Position numbers and translations under genes: made by a program
In this document: one piece after another, positions 10,894-21,650 of the stretch
How the letters are laid out: every line of letters starts with the position of its first letter
Numbering within the stretch: position 1 is the first letter of the stretch
The notes under the pieces: generated by a model
What the model was told of the DNA's origin: nothing
The model's input: the letters and a program-made list of their open reading frames with translations, nothing else
Databases searched by the model: none
From: Stenopsyche tienmushanensis
Lineage: Eukaryota; Arthropoda; Insecta; Trichoptera; Stenopsychidae
DNA: 64,000 bases
Direction of reading: 5' to 3'
Assembly (NCBI GenBank): GCA_008973525.1
Contig: WACJ01000048.1
Location: 124,001 to 188,000 of the forward strand

Positions 10894-10994
10894 TGTTTGG
10901 AGACGTGCCCTATTTCCTAGCTCGCACGGTCTACAGATCTGACTAAATTTATTTTTCTGGGGAAGTACCCTATTCCGTGCCTCGAATGATCTCC
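10894..10994 (+). repeat. 64-65 bp tandem array, third block
   Basis: About one and a half units of the same array as at 3585 and 4208: GAGACGTGCCCTATTTCC, CTCGCACGGTCTACAGATC, then a second GTACCCTATTCCGTGCCTCG. It sits directly against the inverted terminal repeat at 11001, which ties the array to that element. Confidence 0.65.
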
Positions 10995-11000
10995 AAAAAA

Positions 11001-11113
11001 AAATCTATTTTGACAGCCCTGACAGTCAGAACATAGAGCCTATTTGTGAAACGTAGGAAAAGACCCCCTTAACCCTCAAAAAAAATTCGTCGATCCATTT
11101 GCAAAACATTCTG
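11001..11113 (-). repeat. Terminal inverted repeat of a TA-flanked element, right-facing end
   Basis: The reverse complement begins CAGAATGTTTTGCAAATGG after TA (11114-11115) and carries TGTCAGGGCTGTCAAAATAG further in. It matches 3196-3285 in the opposite orientation with moderate divergence. Confidence 0.6.
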
Positions 11114-11202
11114 TATATACATTTTTATATAATTTTATTAATAACTTCAAGATGCTTAAATATGAATAGTATAATAAAGACAGAGCTTTAAAATGTATGA
11201 TA

Positions 11203-11760
11203 AAAGGGTCATCCAGAAAGTAAGGTTATAACTTTTATGTAGGATCAGGATATTCCACAAATATACAAACTAATTTCAACGTAATCGCCATTGAAATCGA
11301 GACATTGGAGCGCTAGCTTTTGTATGCCGGTATCATAAACCACCGCCGTCAACTCTTTTTGGATTTTTTTTGGATTCTGGGATGTAGTGACACACCCACG
11401 TATTGTCCCCCATCACGATAAAGTCCAGAAAAGCTTCCCCCTTTTGTGCAAAACGATCCAAACATTCACGCGCAGTGGTCACACGATTTTGACTATGTTC
11501 CCGTGTGAACATTCTGGACACCCATTTCGTACATAACTTCTTGTAACCAAGTTTTTCCAACGCAACATCACCAAATAGACTTGGATGAATGTCAGCAAAT
11601 TCTTGGTGAAGGTCGTTAAGCATCACACGGCAATCATTTGGCACTTGTTCTTCAATTTTTTGTACAAGTTCGTCAGAAATGACTGATGGTCTCCCAACCA
11701 TTGCCCCCGTCGCAAATATTAATAATACGGCCTTGTTTTGAGCAATTTATATCACTTCGT
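11203..11760 (-). pseudogene. Mariner transposase, internally deleted and 5'-truncated
   Basis: On the minus strand the frame from 11701 to 11333 starts VGRPSVISDELVQKIEEQV and continues through KLGYKKLCTKWVSRM to FIVMGDNTWVCHYIPESKK. This is the helix-turn-helix linker followed by the first catalytic Asp motif of mariner transposases; the usual GDETW has become GDNTW. It then jumps to the C-terminal GIQKLALQCLDFNGDYVE, so the rest of the catalytic core with the second and third Asp is deleted. The + strand at 11208 reads GGGTCATCCAGAAAGTAAGG, the likely terminal inverted repeat; a related end is at 63924. The N-terminal 60 or so residues and the other end are missing, so it is non-functional. 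Confidence 0.85.
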
Positions 11761-12339
11761 GATATCTTGTAGACTCATATCCAATCCCGGGATCACGGAC
11801 AGTTTTAGGTGTTCATGAATCCCGGGATTAGTAAACGTAATCGTAATTTTCGAGCTTATGTGACACCTAGGGGCAGTAACTGTCTTATCTATGTATACAA
11901 TACATATATGTTTGTCAAATTGTTACGTTAACCTTTCCCTACCGGTGATGTATTTACTACACCTCGACTCTAATAATGGGAATATCGATACGAAATATAA
12001 TAGATACGGGGTTCAGAATTTTTGCATTCCTCCGTTATATAATTACGAATCACATCAAAGTATTATAGAATATAAGTAGTCATCTGCAGCGATGGAAATA
12101 AATAATTTGTCGGGAAATCGGGAATTTTGCGAGTTTTAGTCCGTGTCTCAGGAGAAAGGAATTTTATCAGTTGCATTGATGGTGTTATACGAAAATGGGG
12201 TCTCACGCGATCATCAACTCGAACTAGCATTTAAATATCTCCAGATGATACTTTCAACGACTGTGACTTAGAACATGAGAGTTTTGAATGTATATATTAT
12301 ATTTGATTAATATATTTTAAAATATATTATATGTATCAT
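11761..12339. other. Stretch without recognised genes
   Basis: Two copies of AATCCCGGGAT occur at about 11782 and 11818 (with slight differences), which is curious but short. No coding region is supported. Confidence 0.35.
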
Positions 12340-12513
12340 AGTCGGATCCCAAAAATTAATTACAGGGATGGCTCCAAAATGGGAAGGCCCCATAAATTGG
12401 ACGATGATGTACTGACGTCAGTATTGCAATCAGATCCTCGCCAAACAATCAGGGAATTGTCAACTAAGCTTATTTGCTCATAGTCAACACCTTCACTGTG
12501 GACGTATAATAAG
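12340..12513 (+). pseudogene. Mariner transposase N-terminal fragment
   Basis: In the frame of the ATG at 12379 the sequence reads MGRPHKLDDDVLTSVLQSD then PRQTIRELSTKLICS followed by a stop. This is the GRP...D...L...DPRQT.REL(A/S) segment between the two helix-turn-helix motifs of mariner transposases. The preceding bases give a weakly matching RDGSK upstream stretch. The catalytic domain is absent. It is a separate lineage from the relic at 11203, which has a different GRPS linker. Confidence 0.75.
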
Positions 12514-13327
12514 TAAACAGGAAATTCGGGCTATCCGGGAATTGTCGTTAATCGCACTACAATCGCGAATAACAAACTGTGCAATTATCATGTTCAAGTT
12601 TAAACCGAATTATTTTTGTGGCGAAGTTATACTTATAATAAGAAATGGTTACTGTGCAATCCAAATGAAACAGATAAAGGTTTTTTTTTTGTTGATCTTT
12701 TTAGCTTTTTTTAATCTGTTCTTGTTCTTAAACCATCATTCTTCATGTATGGTATAAGACAGAAAATATGAATTACGTTCCGATCCACTTAACATATGAT
12801 TGGACGATTTGATGTTCTCATGGACATATAACAGATAATGTTAGCTAGAAGATGAACACTTTCATAATTTCTAGAGTTGTGAATAATTTTTTATTTACTG
12901 GTGAGAATTCTGGTATAAATTATTAATGAATAAAATATAATATCCGTTTTTTTATAAAATATTTTTGCTTCGGGATCATGACTTTGTTGAACTGCTAAAA
13001 GTCTTGGGATGACCGAAGTTATCGGTTTTCCACTGCACGTAATGCAGAGTCACTCCAACGTGACAGTGGACGTTTTTGTGTGGCATGACTGGAAAATTTT
13101 ATACGATGGTCAATACTACGGGAAAATGCTCAAACACAATGCTAATTTTGTTAAGGATATATTTAAATACTATCTAAATTAACGTAAAGATCAATTTTTA
13201 TCAGCAGGTTGCGGAAGGCACAATTAAAAATACCAATTTTATTATTCCAAATATTTTTGATTGTATAAATATGGTTCTTATATGTATGATGATTAACCTG
13301 TATGGTAGTACGGTCGCTTATTTGCGA
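12514..13327. other. Stretch without recognised features
   Basis: AT-rich and non-coding as far as I can see. The 71-codon frame at 12542 is Phe/Leu-rich low-complexity translation and is not supported. Confidence 0.35.
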
Positions 13328-13600
13328 GCGAACTCTAATGATTCAAAAAGAGCATTCTTACACGTTGAGCCCAAATTTATTTAGATTTGTGAATGATATA
13401 ATAAATTGATGTATTGTTTATTTTTACGCAAAAAAATATCGAATATTGTTTGTTATCGTATCGGTACGAGCTTCATACACGTTGCGACGGTCTTGAGAGA
13501 TAAGTGGATCTGAACGGTGATATGTGGCAGACAGGCAAATATAGCATCTAAAATTTTGATGATTTAAAATTAGCTCACTACTCAAAGGGTAAATAAAGTC
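13328..13600 (-). repeat. Dispersed repeat family B, copy 1
   Basis: Shares with the copies at 17280, 20395, 44690 and 60565 the block AGCATTCTTACACGTTGAG. With the copies at 17455, 18216 and 60205 it shares the block around TTTACGCAAA...CGAATATTG. With the copies at 17760 and 20545 it shares the end block TTTAAAATTAGCTCACTACTC. Orientation is minus if the AATAAA-containing strand is called plus. No protein is seen. Confidence 0.6.
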
Positions 13601-14859
13601 GGATAGGGCTCCATATAAGTATACATTGGTATTTTGTGAGCAACGCTTTGACGATCACTGTTTTATCCTTTATGCTGGACACGGCTTAAAATAAGCAAAC
13701 CAGATGTCTACGAAGGATATAATCCTTATACATTACCATCATATTCTGGTGCTCTCGCTGTTGACATTCCTGTGTAACTATTTAAAATATAAATTCAGAA
13801 TAGAACCTAGGACGAAAAACTTTGCATGTATTGGCAGCGCCAGATGTCAAGAAGGCTTAATATTTAATGCTTTTTGCGAAAATTTTCCGCCATAAAAGAA
13901 CATGTGCTGTGGATTTTAATCCTATTTAAATAACGAAACAATTACACCCCAGAAAATGTCGATTTAGCCCCCGAAATAATATTTTTATACGCCGAATACA
14001 CGGCGTAGCTAAGCAAACACAGCGCGTGCATATTTAATCCAAATTTGTTCTAGCCCCGTGTAATATTTATGCTGATCTAGTATTAACGGGCAACGACGAC
14101 CCCGCAAATTTTAAATGCTAAATTATGCCGAATATAATTTGCGCCCGTGTAATTCCGGCAAAAATATGTTTGTCTTCGCGACCTCAGTGGGTCCGCAAGT
14201 GCGGTTATCGGGAAGAGTTGCGATTAAGCATCGGGAGTATGTGCCCATAAAATCCTTCGCCCGGGCGATGAATTATGGTCTTTTGAAGAGCATATTTTCC
14301 GACATGCCGGATAAGGCTGTATTGGCATTGTTTTAGCACGAAAATCAAATTACGACCGACCTTGGTCGGCCTGGGAATGGGGATGTAACGATACAAAAAT
14401 TGGGAAAAAAAAACCCTTTGACGATGGTGTTGGTTGTCTTTGACCCATTCCGTGTGACCTTTTATTATGGGTGGAGAGGGTTGGTATTTTTCGTTCAAGG
14501 CTTTCAATTCTTACGTGTCGTTGAATGATGTCTTTGGATGTTATCATCCTTCTTGATTATCTATTTATGCATCGTTATCCATTTTCTGGCGTGGGTGGTG
14601 GAGTGCCATCACGTCACATTCTTGTTTGCTTTTCGGCACATTCCTATTTTTTATTAGTAAATTTTGCAAAAAATGATATCGTGATGCAATGCCATAATTT
14701 TTCTTAAAGCTTTACATGGTGAGCTAATATCTGAAATTCAGGATCTTTCAATAAAGACGCTCAACTTTTAAATGTAAATAAAACAAGTTGTATATAAGAT
14801 ATATACTCAATTATTTTTTTATTAAAAAGAATATATTATGGCAATTAATATAAAATATA
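13601..14859. other. Single-copy-looking stretch with an island at 13960-14380
   Basis: No gene is supported. The island is less AT-rich than its surroundings and contains the short palindrome CCGACCTTGGTCGG near 14356-14370. Open frames on both strands (14115-14336 and 14205-14507) overlap and have no recognisable domain. Confidence 0.35.
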
Positions 14860-14879
14860 ATTTAATTCAAATATTTGCC

Positions 14880-15225
14880 GCAAATTTGCTTGATGGTACG
14901 TATTAGAGAAGTTAAATTTTCGATGACATTTTTGCATAAATCTGGCTAAATTTGCTGGATGGTGTTATGTTATGTTGACTTTAAGGACATGAATTGTTTG
15001 TAATTTATACGTTTAGACTTATTATTTAAAATATTCCCAAAGGAATAAGTCAAAATGCGTTAAATCGCATGTTTTTAGTGAGCAGTTAACATCGCCGCCG
15101 CGTGAGATAGCCACACCCTCAAATTGCTCATGCAGAATGTCCATCGTAGCATGCGCTGTATTTAGGCCATAATGCTTATCATTGATTTGAAACATTTTCC
15201 GTTGTATGACAAAAATAGTGTTCAT
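14880..15225 (-). pseudogene. Mariner-like transposase, C-terminal part (relic)
   Basis: The minus-strand frame ends the catalytic domain with AISRGGDVNCSLKTCDLTHF and DLFLWEYFK. This is the familiar ...W..RS(C/P)DLTP.D(F/Y)FLWGY(L/V)K motif that carries the third catalytic Asp of mariner-like transposases common in insects. Further downstream, across frameshifts and stops, QPDLCKNVIENLTSLIRT matches the usual tail (I..I..dLC..Vi.Nl..Ri). There are several in-frame stops and no N-terminal half. Confidence 0.75.
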
Positions 15226-15299
15226 ATATCAATTCATCAAAAAATAGGGATCGTCGCTAAAAATGAGTTTTTGGCGAAACGTTACTAAATTTGATAATT

Positions 15300-15480
15300 T
15301 ACACACATTGGTCAACATTATAATATTTTATAATAAATTGCCATACATTATCAAATAATTAAAAATAAATTTAATAAATATTGCTTTAAGAATATGGCCG
15401 TTAGAATCTAACAAATGTTGAGCGTCCATATTGAAAGATGCAATATTATTATAAATGTTCGGGTTCAAATCCATTTGTGA
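15300..15480 (-). pseudogene. Second mariner-like transposase tail (relic)
   Basis: Reads DLNPNIYNNIASFNMDAQHL and LDSNGHILKA on the minus strand, homologous to 9690-9920. Lying just upstream of the 14880-15225 piece on the same strand, it must be from another copy, because both are C-terminal. Confidence 0.5.
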
Positions 15481-16738
15481 TTGATTGTGAGAAATCATTA
15501 TATAAAAGTCCTGTATTCCTAGAAAAAAAATATTATAGGGATCATCTACGACTATATGATGCTACAAGTATATAATATTGAATTGAAAACACTTCTCACG
15601 CGGCTTTAACGACCACAATTGCATCATGTAAAACAGGTCGATTGGTTCCATAAAAATATCTGAATATCCCATTCATCTTCCCGATTGTAAAATAGCTTTA
15701 TAAAAATTATTTTAAAAATATCCACGATATAAAAAAAATTATTATAACGGGCACACGTTGAAATAGTAGATTCTAATCAGTTCCATTATCAATGTTAGGA
15801 CCATGAGCCACTAACACGCCATTTTGAGTGCCACCGACCAGACCGACTTAACTCAATACATAATAAATTTAAATATCGTCGACTTTGACATCGATTTGCA
15901 AAATAAAAACACGTCCTACAAAACTTGAAGCCGAACTAATTCGAATTATCCTTTGATGCCATGATCCTATTCTCACGTGCAAGTCGGTAATCTTCATCGG
16001 AGTAATCCAGTGCCGTTTACGAACAATCCCTGTTTCGGTACAGTGAAATTATTCCGGGATAAAGCAAAATTTATCTGCGAGCGAAATTAATTCTGATCAT
16101 TTTCAGGGAGGCGTTATTTTGGGATTTGCAATTAAGACGCCTTTAAAAAATGCGATCCAAACGTTTTCCAGCTGCAAAATCAACGATCAATCACAATTAA
16201 GTTGATCTGATTTCGGATTATTATTTTTCATTTCCATCAAATTTGATTAATGACTGTTTACCATAGAATTATGGCAAGCCTACAAATATTTTAATCCGTT
16301 GCTATAATATTTATTAAAACACGTTTGAATTAATTTGATTGATTCATTCTATATATATAAATATTACTTCTTATTCATTTCAAATGCTTATTTATATCTT
16401 TTATGTTGCGGTGGGAACGCTCTATAATTGGATATAGTATTATATTATATCAATACAGTTTATCTTCCAATTTCAATCATTAATAAGCTGTTTTAAATTC
16501 AACAGCTTAATGCTCAAATAAATGCATGAAAGATAAATGGGACTTGTTGATTTCCACTTCTAAATTACTTTTAGTCGGTTGGATTTAGATATTAATATAT
16601 TATACTATACAATTAACGTGTTAAACTATGTTATGAATTGGATATTTTTAAAAAAATAATTGAAATTTAATGATTTCAATATGATTTGTTACTGTTTATT
16701 AAAACCTATTTTTTGTATTTGTATATCTATTGCTATTG
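15481..16738. other. Stretch without recognised features
   Basis: Strongly AT-rich in its right half. I see no supported gene or repeat match. Confidence 0.35.
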
Positions 16739-17140
16739 TTAACACATTCCCGTCGGGTTACGCTCAGCATTGTTTTCCCTCGACTATTAGTTCTTTTTTT
16801 TATGTAGATTAAAAATTGCGTAAAAGGTTGTTTGACTTATATATTTTAATATTTAAAGGTGACTTATTTATCCTAGCATATGCATGCTCTCCTGCAGGAT
16901 TACTTTCGGGTTTCAAGCATTTCTTCTTTAGGATATTTTACTAATTATACTCAATTTACTAATAATACTAACAATATTTTTTTCACATGGAATCCTAACT
17001 ATCACATTTCAAAATAAATTCCGTAGCAAAAATCATTCAATGGACAGTCCTTATGACCTTTGTTGAATTTATTTAAAAACGAACACTAAGATCCGCTAAA
17101 ATGCGAAGATATTTTTGGATTCGCCAATACGTATCACATA

Positions 17141-17275
17141 GGTAGTTTTGTAGTGAAGCGGTTGGACTCGTGACTCAATCATCTTGGGTTCAAATCCTAC
17201 ATGAGATATGGCTGGTGACCATATTTTTAACTCCTAAAGGAGTACTATCCCAGGGTCTGGGATCCCCCCACTCCT
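17141..17275 (+). mobile_element. tRNA-derived SINE-like head
   Basis: TAGTGAAGCGGTTGG at 17151-17165 fits an RNA polymerase III box A, and GGGTTCAAATCC at about 17188-17199 fits box B, with the right spacing. It does not fold as a proper tRNA (no acceptor stem pairing that I can find and no terminal CCA context), so a SINE head is preferred to a functional tRNA gene. No second copy was found in the window. Confidence 0.5.
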
Positions 17276-17279
17276 TTAA

Positions 17280-17795
17280 TCAGAAAGAGGACTCTTGTAC
17301 ATTGAGCTCGGAGACAGACAGAGACAGAGAGAGAACGTAACGCAGTTCGGGAGACAGAGACGGAGAGCTTCCCCGCATACATCGCACGATTTTATAGATC
17401 GTTAACCTAAATTTATCGACTAATGATGATTTCGATTTCAAGTTTGTTATTTCTTTACGCAAAGAAATTACCGAATATTGTGTGCTATCGACAGTGTTTA
17501 TTTATTTAATTGCTCCCTGTTCGTCGCTGCTTGTTGAATGAGTCTTTGTCCGATTATCATTTCCTTCTAAAGCAGGAGCAAATTAATCGTTTTCCTGTGT
17601 ATTTTTTATGTAAAAAATGACGTGGTCTTGTATGCTATCAGCGGTGCTTATTTACAATTGACTCTGTCTCGAATTGAAGATTATCTTACGCTGATAGGAG
17701 CTGTTAGAAAGTAATCGGTGTAAAGCGGTTTTGGCATCAACGACTTCATCGATTTTAAATTTGCTCACTCCTCAAAAAGTAAAAAACATATAGCA
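17280..17795 (-). repeat. Dispersed repeat family B, copy 2 (inside the TTAA element)
   Basis: The longest B copy. Its reverse complement matches 44690-44830 well: TTAACGATCTATA, CGATGTA, CTCTCCGTCTCTGTCT, AGCTCAA.GT, AAGAG.CCTCTTTCTG. The 17455-17490 part matches the GCATACAATATTCG block of 60205, and the end matches the TAAA...GCTCACTCCTC block of 13328. The purine-rich GAGACAGAGACGGAGAG tract is a hallmark of the family. Confidence 0.6.
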
Positions 17796-18215
17796 CCATG
17801 AAAAATCCCATAAAAAGGATAGCTAAAAGTCACTTTAAAAAAAAAGTTTCCATAGCAAAATATTTGAAATATTTAATTTTCTACGAAAAAACATAATGAC
17901 TCACCGGTGAGTCGCTGGCGTTTAAGTGATCAAAGACAATGAATTGTATGGCTAAAGACCCATGGGCGCGTCTCCCGCGGCTACCAGTAGACGCGCATAG
18001 ACGTAACCCGACGGGAATGTGTTAAGTTATGCCTGTACTTTTTACAAATGCGATACGTCACGCACAAACAAAATATTGGATATCAAATGAAGATATATTG
18101 AAGTATATTTAAATAAGACATTTGAAGAAGATTCATACTAAAATAATACATTCTGAGACCAAAAATATTATTAAATATGTCCTGCTTACCCATTTGATAA
18201 GTAAATAAATATTAA

Positions 18216-18470
18216 ATTATGCTTTACATATATGTTATATTTGTATGTTCGCACCATCTCGTATAAATTCGTTTTTCTCTCAGGACTGCGCAGCGTGGAT
18301 GAAGCTTGTATATCAATAAATGAACCTTAACACTGTTGATAGCATACACTATTCGTTCAATCCTTCGCGTAAACATAAACAATGCACATGTGTTGCAACA
18401 AAAAAATGCCTTTGTGGAAGTTTGAAATCGATTAATTTGTCTCTCATTCACAATCTTCGATCTCAAAGTG
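18216..18470 (+). repeat. Dispersed repeat family B, copy 3
   Basis: Matches 60205-60340: CTCTCAGGACTGCGCAGC, TATATCAATAAATGAA, GTTGATAGCATACACTATTCG and CGCGTAAACATAAACAATG. It carries an AATAAA, which would suit an LTR or retroposon 3' region. Confidence 0.6.
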
Positions 18471-20239
18471 CAAGATTCTGAAAACCAATACGCGAAGATA
18501 TTCGTCAAAGGGTATAATGTACATAAAAATATAGATCTTGATATCAGAGATCGCTTATACTTGTATATGGTGATTGTATAACAATGTTTTGCTATTCATT
18601 TTAGTCTTTTTAGCTCCATGGAGTTGTCTTTTAAGAGGTAATTAGAATTGGAATATTTTGAGGAAGCATTCCCAAAATTGTGAGTTAATCGACTTTTTGT
18701 ATTCAGACGGCCCTTTCAGTCAAAATTAAATTATAGCGTTCAAAAATATACGTTTCAGAATTGACAAGTTGCGCTTCGAGCACGATATTTCCGAATCGCA
18801 CATTAATTCCAACAAAGATACAATCGCCGGTTCTCTCCGGCCAATTCCAACAAAGTGATTAAAATTACAGCGAAAGTCCCGGGCGAAACTTTTAAAATTT
18901 CAATTTTAGCATTAATTTAATATAGAACTTGTCTTTATCCGATTTGGAAACATTTTGCGTTGATTTGAAAAGAAAAACTCTTCCATTTTCGGGGCTACAA
19001 AGAGGAGCGTAATGAAAGGCGCACGGCTCCCGCCCTTAATAAAAACGAATGGTTTTTATTTTACGGCAAAGATAAAAGGGTAAATATGAAACACGAAGAG
19101 GTCCAGCGATGAAAGAGAAATTCGAAATAAAATTTATGACCCCCAAATTATGATTTAAAATAAGCGCTTTTTAATTCGGGCCGCGGGCGTTTCGTGTGGT
19201 GGGCCGCAGATTGATTTATACGTATTAAGCCGCCGAAAAATGGCGCTATTTTGGGACTCGAAATTCGCAAGTTTAGGGCAAGACTACCGAAACCGCCGAA
19301 TCGGGGGGGCCATTCAATTTGGAAAATTATCGGCGTTGAATTGGCATGTTCGGGAAACTGAGAGCTTTCGCTGAATAGAGCTTTCGTGGCGGCCGGAATC
19401 AAAACGAAAGTTATTCGTCACGTTCCGATAACTTAGCATTTATTTATGATAAATCCCCCCCGAAACAGTGGAAGTTTTGGAGGCTAAAAATAAATATCTT
19501 AATTATATGAAAACAAAATCCCTGGGACTCCATAAAGGGAATACATTTGAATTGGGCTATTTTATAGAAGCTGGGATCATTAAATTTAAAGCACTATCAA
19601 CCCATGTCTGATTTTCCTTAAATGTTAGCTAAATATTATTAAAAATAATTCTTATATTCAAGCCTTATAAATACACAAATTTAAGCACAAGATAACTGTA
19701 TAGTTTGGAGTCCTAGATGGTTTATAAAAAATAATTATATCAATGAATCTTCATTATGTTATTTGTTTGTTATATCATCTTTCTATAGGAACGCTTTAAA
19801 TGTTATAAGACGCTTATTGCTGTAATTAAGTCATATATGTAGTTAATATTGCAATGCTTTGAAAGTTGCAGTACTTCAGTTAAATTTTAGCCACTTCTAT
19901 CGAAGCCCTAACCACCAGGTATCGAAAGTAGACGACGTTTATTTAACAATAATTGATGTAAACTACTTATAGACAAAAAATCAACTTTATAATTTTTATT
20001 ATAATGCTAGTATGTACAATTATTCAAGCTGTACATTTACATTATGTAAATGTTGAATGAAACGAAAATTATCTTTGTAGAAAAGAATGCAAAATTTAGT
20101 TAGTTGCTTCCCGTATTATACGACTGTCTGAACAGACAGACATACATTTAATTTTGAATAGGGTAAATTTTATTTAAAAAATTAGATATTGTGGTTATTA
20201 CAATTATTTTACAAGTTTTAAATTATAGCACGATCTTAC
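18471..20239. other. Non-coding stretch with a less AT-rich island at about 18760-19470
   Basis: The island looks single-copy and is unusually GC-balanced for this window (for example GGGCCGCGGGCG near 19180). The 84-codon minus-strand frame at 19148-19402 shows no domain. Candidate conserved non-coding DNA; nothing more can be said from sequence alone. Confidence 0.35.
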
Positions 20240-20300
20240 CATCGATGTACGAGTGTATTATGAGATGCAAGATACCCTCTCTGTCCCTGTCTCTAAAAAG
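20240..20300 (+). repeat. Family B fragment, + orientation
   Basis: GAGATGCAAGATACCCTCTC followed by TGTCCCTGTCTCT matches the pyrimidine tract of 44740-44775. It faces the minus-oriented B fragment at 20395. Confidence 0.4.
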
Positions 20301-20394
20301 GTTAAAATCACTTCAAGAATGTTCTACAAACGGAACTTTTCCTCTCTTTTGTTTACCCTCTGAGGAGTACAATCGCGTATTTGCGATCGAATTT

Positions 20395-20597
20395 CAGTAA
20401 TTCAGAGTATTCTTATACGCTGAGTTCGGAGAGAGACAGAGACGGAGAGAGTGTCTCGCGTACGAAGAGAGTGTATTATCAATAGTATTGAGCGAGTCTG
20501 AGAGATAATTGGATTGGACGATAATCAGTGTATATATGAATATAGCATCTACGTTTACGTAAATTTAAAATTAACTCACTAAAAGGGTTTATGTAAT
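20395..20597 (-). repeat. Family B fragment, - orientation, abutting family A
   Basis: Contains GAGTATTCTTATACGCTGAG, the GAGACAGAGACGGAGAGAG tract, and the end block AAATTTAAAATTAACTCACT. It ends next to the TGTAGCG start of the A copy at 20598, the only place in the window where A and B touch. Confidence 0.55.
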
Positions 20598-20910
20598 TGT
20601 AGCGTGGATGAATTTTCTTCCCTATGCAATGGCGCTGTTAAACTGAGCAGATTTAATTCACCAGATTAACAGCGACATCTTCCGTCTCTCTTTCGACGCA
20701 ATTTGTTATTTTAACAGCGCTGTCTTCTTATCTAACTGATCTTCTTCTTACCTGACTGATCTCTTCTTGTGTGTGCACCGTTGCTGGTTGGGTGGTCGTA
20801 GTTGAGAGTAGGCTGTAGTCGAAAAGAGTCGTCGATTAGCCTTGGCTGCGGGAGGACGTCCTTCTCGCAGCCAAATCTTTCTAGCATAGCCATCCCGACG
20901 AGCACGTTCA
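20598..20910 (+). mobile_element. LTR-like repeat, family A, copy with internal deletion
   Basis: Starts TGTAGCGTGGATG and keeps the inverted-repeat region, the TTAA site at 20711-20714 and the CCTTGGCTGCGGGAGG block. It then jumps from CAGCCAAATCTTT straight to CTAGCATAGCCATCCCGACG, losing the AATAAA segment, and ends without the terminal CA block. A short CTTCTTACCTGACTGATCT duplication is visible near 20728-20765. Confidence 0.6.
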
Positions 20911-21346
20911 TAATCATTGTTTTATTCACAATTATGTATAAAAAAAGATGTAAATCAACATTTTAGTATATTTATTTGATAAAATAGTCAATAATTTATA
21001 TTGAATTATATTGATTGCTTTTCTATAACGAATTGCTTATATGATACTTACAATTGAAAAGTCCCTTAAACATCCCCTTAAAACGGATCTCCATTCTATC
21101 AAATTTATTTAAAAAATATTATTTGTGTATTTTGGTGTTCCTCATCTCCTTTTTATTATTATAGATCTAAGAAAAATCTTGAGCAGATGGCACACGTCAG
21201 ATTTATTGTATGATTATGACAGCGGCAATTTATTTTTTTGAATTATAGTAAATATAGATTGAAATGTTTTTTTGATATCCATAAAGTCTGTATTATTAGA
21301 TTTTTGTTGGATATGGCAGAAAGCTTAAACGAGCTTAGATATCTAT
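20911..21346. other. Stretch without recognised features
   Basis: AT-rich; no supported gene or repeat. Confidence 0.35.
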
Positions 21347-21650
21347 CAACCTGTTAAGCGGGGAAGTTCCTTTTCAATAACGCAACATTCAGTGGGCGCG
21401 CACGTTTTCGTTAGGACGTATATATACGTCCCGCCCACCTGGCGTGAGTTCATATTATTATTTTTTTTAAACGATGCTTAGAATCAATGAAACATATTTT
21501 TTTCTTTATTTAGATACATAAACGTATAGAGGAGTTAAAACAATAAACAAAAGCACATAAAGAAAAAAATGGAAACATAGAGTTTCAAAAAATAAAATAT
21601 AAAGTTTATGTTGGACGTAAATATACGTCCCGCCCACTTAAGTGGGTTAA
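21347..21650 (-). mobile_element. piggyBac-type MITE, 304 bp
   Basis: Right end TTAA at 21647-21650; left end TCAA at 21347-21350, a probable mutated TTAA. Both ends carry the hairpin-forming GGACGTA...TACGTCC next to CCCGCCCAC. Its reverse complement matches the two flanks of the longer element at 59011-59760, including CTATGTTTCCAT, TTTATGTGCTTTTGTTTATTG, GTATCTAAATAAA, CATGTTTCATTGATT-like and TATGAACTCACGCCAGGTGG-like blocks. It lacks the central part that encodes transposase in that element, so it is an internal-deletion derivative. Confidence 0.85.

Larger units (their letters stand above)
16739..18025. mobile_element. TTAA-flanked piggyBac-like non-autonomous element, 1.29 kb
   Basis: The ends are perfect 24 bp inverted repeats including the TTAA. 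The left reads TTAACACATTCCCGTCGG then GTTACG (16739-16762), and the right is its exact reverse complement (18002-18025). TTAA at both termini and a TTAACACRTTCC start relate it to the element at 378-1108. No transposase was recognised inside. Instead it contains a tRNA-like SINE head (17141-17275) and a family B repeat (17280-17795), so it may be a composite or a MITE that picked up other repeats. Identical TIRs suggest a younger insertion than its neighbours. Confidence 0.75.

Noticed and set aside
17151..17222. Functional tRNA gene
   Set aside because: Box A and box B are present, but arms do not pair into a cloverleaf and the copy sits inside a transposable element, so a SINE head is more likely.
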